Assembly (NCBI RefSeq): GCF_000473265.1
Contig: NZ_KI421511.1
Location: 3,261,560 to 3,325,559 of the forward strand
Direction of reading: 5' to 3'
Origin: Amycolatopsis thermoflava N1165
Lineage (GTDB): Bacteria > Actinomycetota > Actinomycetes > Mycobacteriales > Pseudonocardiaceae
DNA: 64,000 bases
Positions 58,271 to 64,000 of this stretch are shown piece by piece (the stretch's first letter is position 1; the number at the start of each line of letters is the position of its first letter). The notes beneath the pieces are model-generated. The model was not told the origin of the DNA and ran no database searches. It saw only the letters and a list, made by a program, of their open reading frames with translations. Both the position numbers and the translations under genes were made by a program.

Positions 58271-59022
58271 CCACGACGGCAGAGGTGACGCTGAGCGGAC
58301 GGGTGCGCAGTGGACGGCGGGCGCTGCCGGACGTGACCCTGACGTTGACCGACCGGGTCGGCGCGCAGGTGTCCCGTGCTCGCACCGGCGCGGACGGGTC
58401 GTTCCGGCTCGGCGGGCTCGCGCCCGGCAACTACGTGCTGATCGTGTCGCGCGCGGGGTTCCAGCCGCAGGCGACGGTCGTCACGCTCGAGGCCGGGGCG
58501 GTGCCGTTGGACGTCACGCTCGAACCGGCGACCAGCGTGCGCGGCGTGGTGCGGGACCGGCACAGCGGGCGGCCGATCGCGACGGCGGCGGTGACGGCGG
58601 TCGGTGCGGGCGGCGAGGTCATCGCCAGCACGGTGTCCGATCCGGACGGTGGCTACCGGATCACCGGTATCGACGCCGGTGAGATCACGCTGGTGGCGGC
58701 CGCGCCGGGCGCCGACCCGGTGGCCACGGTGGTGCCGCTGGGCGGCGCGCGGGAGCACGAGGTCGACCTCGAGCTGGACACGCACAGCACCCTGACCGGC
58801 ACGGTGACCGCAGGCGGCCGCCCGGTCGCCGGGTTGGCGCTGGAGCTGCGGGAGGCGTCCGGCCGCGCGGTGGCCACGGCGGTGACGGACGCGGATGGGA
58901 CGTACCGGTTCGAGCGGGTGACTGCCGGGCAGTACACGCTGACGAGCACCGCGGGGCGCCCGGTGGTGACGACGATCCCGGCGGACGCGGTGACCGCGGA
59001 GCTGGTGCTGGAACGTCCTTAG
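58267..59022 (+). CDS. Protein of three CnaB/carboxypeptidase-regulatory-like repeats
   Basis: A 251-residue all-beta protein. Three repeats of about 80 residues each contain the D-x-D-G-x-[FY] turn and the Gly-x-Y-x-L strand: GADGSFRLGGLAPGNYVLIVSRAGF, DPDGGYRITGIDAGEITLVAAAPG and DADGTYRFERVTAGQYTLTSTAG. No signal peptide or membrane helix is visible, so it is probably cytoplasmic. It is translationally coupled to the exporter and related to its C-terminal domain. It may bind the exporter tail or the drug. Confidence 0.82.
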   Translation: MTTTAEVTLSGRVRSGRRALPDVTLTLTDRVGAQVSRARTGADGSFRLGGLAPGNYVLIVSRAGFQPQATVVTLEAGAVPLDVTLEPATSVRGVVRDRHSGRPIATAAVTAVGAGGEVIASTVSDPDGGYRITGIDAGEITLVAAAPGADPVATVVPLGGAREHEVDLELDTHSTLTGTVTAGGRPVAGLALELREASGRAVATAVTDADGTYRFERVTAGQYTLTSTAGRPVVTTIPADAVTAELVLERP

Positions 59023-59325
59023 TAGAGGATTGCGGCCGGGCTCGTGTAGCCGGATCGAGGCATTTGGCGCCTGTTGGTAACAGCGATGGCGCAAGGTGGG
59101 CGGCCACCGACCGGTGACCGCCCTCGCTGTCAGTGCCACGTCGTGCTGCACGAGGTCACCGCGGGCGGCGTCGAGCGCCCCGCCGGTCGCGTGACTCTGG
59201 TGGTGCAGCACGACGCGGTGCCGGCGCTGCTGCCGGTCACCGTGCGGGAGACGATCTCCCGGAAACCGTCCTCAGCCGGGACAATCTGCTCGACCCGTGG
59301 CACTGACGACCAGGAAGGAGCAGCC
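59023..59325. other. 303-bp intergenic stretch
   Basis: A plus-strand frame is open through here into the methyltransferase (HVVLHEVTAGGVERPAG...), but it lacks a good ribosome site and recognisable domain, and the methyltransferase has its own strong start. I see no supported gene. Confidence 0.5.
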
Positions 59326-60129
59326 ATGAATCCGGAGACAGCAGCCGGGGTGTTCACCGCGGCCAGATCGGAGTTCGCCGCCTGGTCGGGCCGTCTGTGG
59401 CGGCCGCTCGGCGAGATCCTCGCCGCGGTGGCGCGGCCACGGCCGGGCGAGCGCGTCCTCGACGCCTGCTGCGGCACCGGCGCCTCCGCGATCCCGGCCG
59501 CCCGCGCGGTGGGCCCCGACGGCGCGGTCGACGCCATCGACGTCGCCGAGGGGCTGCTCGACGAGGGGTGCCGGGAGGCGGCCGCCCTCGGGCTGGGCAA
59601 CCTGCGCTTCACGGCCGCCGACGTGCTCACCTGGCCGCACGACGGCTACGACGTCGTGCAGAGCGCGTTCGGCGTGTTCTTCTTCCCGGACATGGACGCG
59701 GGCAGCCGACGCCTCGCCGGGCTGCTCAAGCCCGGCGGCCGGTTCGCGGTGAGCACCTGGCGGGCCGACGGCATGTCCCGCATCGTCCCGATCGGACGCG
59801 CCGCCGCGCTGCCCGACCGCCCGGAACTGGAGGACGCGCCGCCGCGGCCCAACCACAGCGCCCGCGTCGACACGGCGGGCAAGCTCGCGGACTGGCTGTC
59901 GTCGATCGGCCTGCGGGACGTCGAGGTGCGGGAAGTCGCCTACGTGCAGCCGCTGCACCCGGAGGACGCCTGGACGTTCTACCTCGGCTCGTCGATGCGC
60001 GGCTTCGTCAGCGGCCTGTCCGCCGAAGCGCTCGACCGCGTCCGCGCCCGCTTCTTCGACGGACTGCGCGAGGCCGGGCTCGACACGCTCGACGCGGGCG
60101 CGCTGATCGGTGTCGGACGACGGCCCTAA
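59326..60129 (+). CDS. Class I SAM-dependent methyltransferase
   Basis: A 267-residue methyltransferase. Motif I is VLDACCGTGASAIPAARAVG, motif II region AVDAIDVAEGLLDEGC, motif III YDVVQSAFGVFFFPDMDAG and LLKPGGRFAVSTW. It resembles UbiE/COQ5-like small-molecule methyltransferases. AGGAAGGAG stands five bases before the ATG. The neighbours (CnaB-repeat protein, STAS protein) give no clue to its substrate. Confidence 0.87.
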   Translation: MNPETAAGVFTAARSEFAAWSGRLWRPLGEILAAVARPRPGERVLDACCGTGASAIPAARAVGPDGAVDAIDVAEGLLDEGCREAAALGLGNLRFTAADVLTWPHDGYDVVQSAFGVFFFPDMDAGSRRLAGLLKPGGRFAVSTWRADGMSRIVPIGRAAALPDRPELEDAPPRPNHSARVDTAGKLADWLSSIGLRDVEVREVAYVQPLHPEDAWTFYLGSSMRGFVSGLSAEALDRVRARFFDGLREAGLDTLDAGALIGVGRRP

Positions 60130-60221
60130 ACCCACTTCGCCGTCATCACATCCGGTGAATCCGCGCCAAGACACCTCCCAGGAGGTTGAACCCTGTTCAG
60201 ACTGTCCGCGGAGGTGGTGGC

Positions 60222-60524
60222 GTGGCGGACCGGGCCGAGGTGGACATCCGGACGGCGGTGGTGGACGACGAGGTCGTGCGCGTGCACGTCGCCGGGGAGG
60301 TGGACCTGCTGACGCTCCCGTCGCTGGCCGAGGCGCTCGCCGCGGCCGGGCGGCTCTCACCCCGGCTCATCGAGGTCGACCTGTCCGCTGTGGACTTCCT
60401 GTCGGTGTCCGGCGCCGCCGAGCTGGCCGAAACGGCGGCGCGGATCCCGGTCCAGGTCGGACCGGCCAGCCACGCGTCCAGGGTGGCGCTCGCCGCCGCG
60501 GGACTGGACCACCTGCTCGCCTGA
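60222..60524 (+). CDS. STAS-domain protein (anti-sigma-factor-antagonist type)
   Basis: A 100-residue single STAS domain: VDDEVVRVHVAGEVDLLTLPSLAEALAAAG, then RLIEVDLSAVDFLSVSGAAELAETAARI. The conserved phosphorylation Ser of the SpoIIAA family is present in FLSVSG. Such proteins release sigma factors from anti-sigma kinases when dephosphorylated. No kinase or sigma factor gene is adjacent. GTG with GGAGGTGG upstream. Two tandem 17-bp repeats begin at its stop codon. Confidence 0.85.
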   Translation: MADRAEVDIRTAVVDDEVVRVHVAGEVDLLTLPSLAEALAAAGRLSPRLIEVDLSAVDFLSVSGAAELAETAARIPVQVGPASHASRVALAAAGLDHLLA

Positions 60525-60547
60525 CAGGACAGTGCCGGTGACAGGAC

Positions 60548-60577
60548 AGTGCCGGCCCTCCGAAGAGGGCCGGCACT
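60548..60577. terminator. Terminator between STAS and DUF6131-like genes, with tandem repeats
   Basis: A perfect 13-bp stem (60548-60560 with 60565-60577) closes a CGAA tetraloop. Immediately before it, TGACAGGACAGTGCCGG occurs twice in tandem (60522-60538, 60539-60555); the first copy includes the STAS stop codon and the second shares the left stem arm. Confidence 0.85.
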
Positions 60578-60593
60578 CGAAGTGTGGTCCGGA

Positions 60594-60749
60594 TCAGTAC
60601 CAGTGTGCCCTGCCGCCGACCTTCCGGCCGGTGCCACCGAGGATCGCCAGTGCCGCACCCACGACCAGGAGCACGATCCCGATCGTCCAGATGATGTTGA
60701 TGCCGGTCAGCAGACCGACGATGAGCAGGATGACGCCAAGAACGATCAT
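60594..60749 (-). CDS. DUF6131-like 51-residue membrane protein
   Basis: A small two-helix membrane protein: MIVLGVILLIVGLLTG, then IIWTIGIVLLVVGAALAILG and a polar end with GGRAHWY. It matches my memory of the DUF6131 family of actinomycetes, hydrophobic proteins of unknown role often seen near stress genes. A GAAAGAG site precedes the ATG. Confidence 0.8.
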   Translation of the reverse strand: MIVLGVILLIVGLLTGINIIWTIGIVLLVVGAALAILGGTGRKVGGRAHWY

Positions 60750-60915
60750 GGCAACTCTTTCTGCCTGCAGGACGGGCCGCGCCGCCGGTCCTGCTCCGAT
60801 GGGGACCAGCCAGCGATACCCGGACGGGTGATCAGGCAAACCCGGTACGCCCCGGTACGAAGCGAAGTTGCTGCGTCGCGACCACACCGTTGCGCCACGT
60901 AGACCAGCGAACCGG

Positions 60916-62496
60916 TCAGTACCCTTCCGCTCCGCCGTTGCGGCGCGGGTCCGCACAGGACCGCAGCAACCCGCCGTCCAGCGTGATGCCCTCGAAGTTG
61001 CCGGTCAGCGAATGCCACGGCCCGAGATCACGCAGCCACAGCCCGCGTTCGGCGCACCGCCGGCGGAACTCGCGGTCCACGCCCGGCGCGAACCCGTGCT
61101 CCAGCGTCACGCCCGGCAACCACCCGGAAGCCGGTTCGTGCGGCCGCACCCCGAAGCGCGGCGCCGCCACCGACTCCTCGATGGACATCCCGAAGTCCAG
61201 GAGGTTCACCAGGTTCTGCAGCACGCACGCCACCAGCGACACCGACGGCGAGCCGGACGCGACGACCGGCACGCCGTCCCGCAGCACCAGGTTGGGCGCC
61301 AGGTAGACGGTGGCCCGCTCCCCCGGCCACGGCATGCCGCGCTGGAAGAACGACCCCCCGCCGGAGAGCTGGAACCCCTCCGCGAACAGCCCGTTCACCC
61401 ACGGCGAGGCCATGTGGGAGTGCGTGACCGAGGCGATGTTGCGCTGCTCGTCCACCACGGTGACGTGGATCGTCCCGGGCACCGGCGCCGGCACGGACGG
61501 CGGCAGCGCGCCGAGCCGGTCCAGCCGCCGGGCCGCGAAGTCCTTGGACAGCAGCGTTTCCAGGTCGGCGGCGGCCGTGCGCGGTGGCGCGTAGTACACC
61601 TCGTTGTGCACGGCGACCAGCAGGTCCAGTGTGTCCACGCACGCGTGCGCCGGGCCGCGCAGGTCCACCAGCTCCAGCATGTTGAGCGCCTCGATGAGCT
61701 GGCACCCGCCGTCGTCCGGCGGCGCGGAGGCCACGACCTCCACGTCCCGGTAGGTTCCACGCAGCGGCTCGGACCACTGCGCCTCGTACGCGGCGAAGTC
61801 CTCGGTCGTGATGACCCCGCCGCCGCGGGCGCACTCGGCGGCGAACGCCCGCGCGAAGTCGCCCAGGTAGTAGTCCAGGTCCTCGTCCCGCAGCCGTTCC
61901 AGCGTGCGCGCCACCCGGTCCTGCCGCAGGGTGCCGCCCGGCGCGACCAGGGTGCCGCCCGGCAGGAACGCCTCCCGGGCCTGCTCGTGGCACCCGAGTT
62001 CGGCCCGGTGCGCGTACATCTCGCCGAACAGATAGGGGTTGACCGCGAACCCGTCCCGCGCGAGCTGCACGGCGTCCCGCAGTAACCGATCGCGGGACAG
62101 CCTGCCGAACCGTTCGTGCGCGGCGCGGAAGGCAGGCCACCAGCCGGGGACGGGCACGCCCCGGCCGGTGGTCAGGTCGGCCCCGGTGAACCCGGGCAGC
62201 GGCGCGAGCGGGGCGGCGACGTTGCCGTTGAGGTAACTCGCCTCGCCGCTCGCGCCGTCCCAGTGCAGCATCTCCAGCCCGCCGGTCAGCGCCGTCATGT
62301 GTGGTTCGACCACCAGCTGGGCCGCCGCGGCCGCGAGCGCCGCGTCGGCGGCCGTGCCGCCGTCGCGGAGCACGTCGAGCCCGGCCCGCACCGCGAGCGG
62401 GTGCGAGGTGACCACCATGCCGCGCTCGGCCTCGACCGGTTCCTTCGGGCCATAGGCGGCCCGGCGGGCCAGCTCGTCCGCGGTGCGGGCGTCCAT
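60916..62496 (-). CDS. ggt: Gamma-glutamyltransferase-family protein
   Basis: A 526-residue Ntn-hydrolase precursor. The large-subunit part has GMVVTSHPLAVRAGLDVLRDGGTAADAALAAAAA and the LTGGLEMLHWD region. The self-cleavage nucleophile is Thr342 in PGTIHVTVVDEQRN. The small subunit carries SGSPSVSLVACVLQNL and FGMSIEESVAAPRFG. The canonical GGSFF and G-G-xx oxyanion strands look altered, so it may prefer other gamma-glutamyl or acyl substrates. There is no signal peptide, so it is cytoplasmic. The gene overlaps the MHS carrier stop (TGATG) and is the last of its operon in the window. Confidence 0.87.
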   Translation of the reverse strand: MDARTADELARRAAYGPKEPVEAERGMVVTSHPLAVRAGLDVLRDGGTAADAALAAAAAQLVVEPHMTALTGGLEMLHWDGASGEASYLNGNVAAPLAPLPGFTGADLTTGRGVPVPGWWPAFRAAHERFGRLSRDRLLRDAVQLARDGFAVNPYLFGEMYAHRAELGCHEQAREAFLPGGTLVAPGGTLRQDRVARTLERLRDEDLDYYLGDFARAFAAECARGGGVITTEDFAAYEAQWSEPLRGTYRDVEVVASAPPDDGGCQLIEALNMLELVDLRGPAHACVDTLDLLVAVHNEVYYAPPRTAAADLETLLSKDFAARRLDRLGALPPSVPAPVPGTIHVTVVDEQRNIASVTHSHMASPWVNGLFAEGFQLSGGGSFFQRGMPWPGERATVYLAPNLVLRDGVPVVASGSPSVSLVACVLQNLVNLLDFGMSIEESVAAPRFGVRPHEPASGWLPGVTLEHGFAPGVDREFRRRCAERGLWLRDLGPWHSLTGNFEGITLDGGLLRSCADPRRNGGAEGY

Positions 62497-63830
62497 CAGG
62501 CCTCCGCCAGCGACTTGCGGCGCTGCTCGTCGACCGCGGCGGGCATCGCGAACAGGGCGACCAGGATCGAGACGGCGCAGATCGCCGTCATGTACCAGCC
62601 GAACGCGGCGTTGGTGCCGGTGACGTCGAACAGCCACACCGCGATCAGGCCCGCGGTCGAGCCCAGCGCGGTGGTGCCGATGTTGTAGTTCAGCGCCGAC
62701 GCGCTCGCGCGCACCTCGGCCGGGAAGCTCATCACGTAGGCCGTCGTCAGCGGCGCGCCGACGAAGTTGTTGATGAAGGTGAACGCGACGACCGCGACCA
62801 CCGCCAGCCACAGCGAGCCGGACCCGATGGCGAGGAACGTCGGCACGGTCAGCACGACGAACAGGCCGTAGCCGACCACAAGCGGGATCCGCGCGCCGTG
62901 CTTGTCGGCGAGCTTGCCGCCCCAGATCGCCGGGATCGGGCCGATCGCATAGGTCAGCAGGGAGGCGAGCAGCGCGTTGTTCTCGGCGAACCCGGCCTTC
63001 ACCATCGCGGTGACGAAGTAGGCCTGGATGACGAACGACCCGACCCGCTGCCCGGCGCCGAGACCGATCGCCCGCAGCATCGCGCCCCAGTGCTCGCGCA
63101 CGGCGGTGCGGAACGGCGTCTGCTTGACCTTGCTGCGCTCGGCCAGCTCGGCCATTTCCTTGAACTGCGGGGTTTCCTCCACGTGACGGCGGATGTAGAT
63201 GCCGACCAGCGCCATCGGGATCGACAGCAGGAACGGGATGCGCCAGCCCCAGTCATTGAACGCCTGCGCCGGCATCACGGAGATCACCAGGTAGGACACC
63301 AGGGTGGCGAGCAGCGGACCGACCGAAGTGGACGCCACGGACAGTCCGGCGAGATAGTTGCGCCGGTTGCCGCGCTCGTGCTCGAAGATGAAGTTGGCGG
63401 CCGTGGTGTACTCCACGCTCGCGCCGATGCCCTGCAGGACCCGGCAGAACAACAGGATCATCGGCGCCGCGATCCCGATCGCCGCGTAGGTCGGCAGCAG
63501 CCCGATCCCGGCGGTGCCGACGCTCATCACCGCGATCGTCAGCAGCAGCACGAACCGGCGGCCCTTGAGGTCGGCCAGCGGTCCCAGCACGATCGCCGCC
63601 AGCGGCCGCAGCGCGTAGGACAGCACCACGCCCGCGTAGGTCGACAGCAGCGCGGCGGTCGCGTTGCCCTCCGGGAAGAACTGCCGGGAGATGATCACGG
63701 CCAGGGTGCCGTAGAGGCCGAAGTCGTAGTACTCGACGACGTTGCCGAGCATCGCGGACATGATCACCTTGCGCCGCGAGCGCAGGTCCGTCGAGGCGGG
63801 CGCGGACGCCCGCGTGTCGTGGTCGGTCAA
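62496..63830 (-). CDS. MFS transporter, MHS type
   Basis: A 444-residue MHS carrier: MSAMLGNVVEYYDFGLYGTLAVI in the first helix, GPLADLKGRRFVLL in loop 2-3, GIGASVEYTTAANFIFE in helix 5, GKLADKHGARIPL in the second half. The TTG at 63828-63830 is chosen because AAGGAG lies six bases upstream and the frame beyond it looks non-coding. It lies between a FAD oxidoreductase and the gamma-glutamyltransferase, so it may import a gamma-glutamyl compound, amino acid or amine. Confidence 0.86.
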   Translation of the reverse strand: MTDHDTRASAPASTDLRSRRKVIMSAMLGNVVEYYDFGLYGTLAVIISRQFFPEGNATAALLSTYAGVVLSYALRPLAAIVLGPLADLKGRRFVLLLTIAVMSVGTAGIGLLPTYAAIGIAAPMILLFCRVLQGIGASVEYTTAANFIFEHERGNRRNYLAGLSVASTSVGPLLATLVSYLVISVMPAQAFNDWGWRIPFLLSIPMALVGIYIRRHVEETPQFKEMAELAERSKVKQTPFRTAVREHWGAMLRAIGLGAGQRVGSFVIQAYFVTAMVKAGFAENNALLASLLTYAIGPIPAIWGGKLADKHGARIPLVVGYGLFVVLTVPTFLAIGSGSLWLAVVAVVAFTFINNFVGAPLTTAYVMSFPAEVRASASALNYNIGTTALGSTAGLIAVWLFDVTGTNAAFGWYMTAICAVSILVALFAMPAAVDEQRRKSLAEA

Positions 63831-63847
63831 CGGATCTCCTTGCGGTT

Positions 63848-64000
63848 TCAGGGCCGGAAGCGGTCCGGCCGGAAGGGCTCCAGCATCGGGTGGGGCTCGC
63901 CGGTGCGGATCTCGCCTGCCAGCAGCTCGCCGGCGATCAGGCCGAGCGTCGCGCCGGAGTGGGTGAAGGCGACGTGGCACCGCGGCACGGCGGACAGCTC
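63848..64000 (-). CDS. FAD-dependent amine/D-amino-acid oxidoreductase, C-terminal end (cut by window edge)
   Basis: Fifty C-terminal residues are visible, ending HVAFTHSGATLGLIAGELLAGEIRTGEPHPMLEPFRPDRFRP. This is the FAD-binding tail of DadA/glycine-oxidase-type enzymes (the His-Ser-Gly-xT-Leu loop and the PxL-x-PF-RPxRF end). It lies 17 bp upstream of the MHS carrier in one operon. The rest, including the substrate site, lies beyond the right edge. Confidence 0.8.
   Translation of the reverse strand, partial: ELSAVPRCHVAFTHSGATLGLIAGELLAGEIRTGEPHPMLEPFRPDRFRP

Noticed and set aside
59074..59325. N-terminal extension of the methyltransferase or a separate small gene
   Set aside because: No ribosome site or domain is visible, while AGGAAGGAG stands five bases before ATG 59326.
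1..64000. tRNA genes, rRNA genes, insertion sequences, integrases or phage genes
   Set aside because: None was recognised on either strand; the signalling island at 35-49.5 kb shows no flanking integrase or tRNA within the window.

Overview
The window is high-GC DNA from an actinomycete, most likely of the Pseudonocardiaceae (Amycolatopsis-like). This rests on the strong codon bias, frequent GTG/TTG starts, GTGA/ATGA start-stop overlaps, an F420-dependent glucose-6-phosphate dehydrogenase, an NDMA-type alcohol dehydrogenase, and DUF5994-, DUF6292- and DUF6131-like proteins. No tRNA, rRNA, insertion sequence, phage gene or CRISPR array was seen. Genus assignment and family names come from reading sequences, not from database searches.

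Left part (1-35 kb): a chain of small catabolic cassettes, many of them a transporter plus enzymes plus a local regulator, often with a visible operator. In order: an ArsR regulator (cut by the edge) and fgd; an acyl-CoA ligase divergent from an MHS-type MFS carrier, with a GAF-LuxR regulator and two matching operators; a seven-gene minus-strand operon (TIM-barrel isomerase, SDR, DhaK-DhaL kinase, RpiB-like isomerase, GntR regulator, split transketolase) divergent from another MHS carrier, which reads as catabolism of an unusual tetrose/pentose or polyol; a TetR/GH3 glycosidase pair; an alcohol plus aldehyde dehydrogenase operon near an AraC regulator; a LacI-controlled cassette around a DUF6772-type protein; a secreted glycerophosphodiesterase; an enoyl-CoA hydratase; a MerR/SDR pair divergent from a tartrate/isopropylmalate-type dehydrogenase; and a secreted tannase-family esterase. 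A 614-bp non-coding stretch at 32.3-32.95 kb holds two large nested palindromes.

Middle part (35-49.5 kb): a conflict/signalling island. A tight operon encodes a SEFIR-pseudokinase, a Upf1-like SF1 helicase and an unknown winged-helix-like protein. Divergent from it is a second SEFIR protein. Then follow a ShbA/SigD-like sigma factor preceded by a 24-codon ORF, a TIR-like-NTPase-TPR STAND protein, an HTH protein with a beta-rich C-terminus, two small hydrophobic ORFs (60 and 18 aa), and an XRE-NB-ARC-TPR regulator. This is the best candidate for an undescribed system.

Right part (49.5-64 kb): a DivIVA-like coiled-coil protein; an aromatic-acid carrier divergent from a three-gene gallate-pathway-like operon (LigK/GalC-type aldolase, GalD-type tautomerase, VOC extradiol dioxygenase); an Ala/Pro-rich membrane protein; a TetR regulator divergent from a DHA2-type exporter fused to a CnaB-like domain and a second CnaB-repeat protein; a methyltransferase; a STAS protein; a DUF6131-like small membrane protein; and an operon of gamma-glutamyltransferase, MHS carrier and a FAD-dependent amine/D-amino-acid oxidase cut by the right edge.
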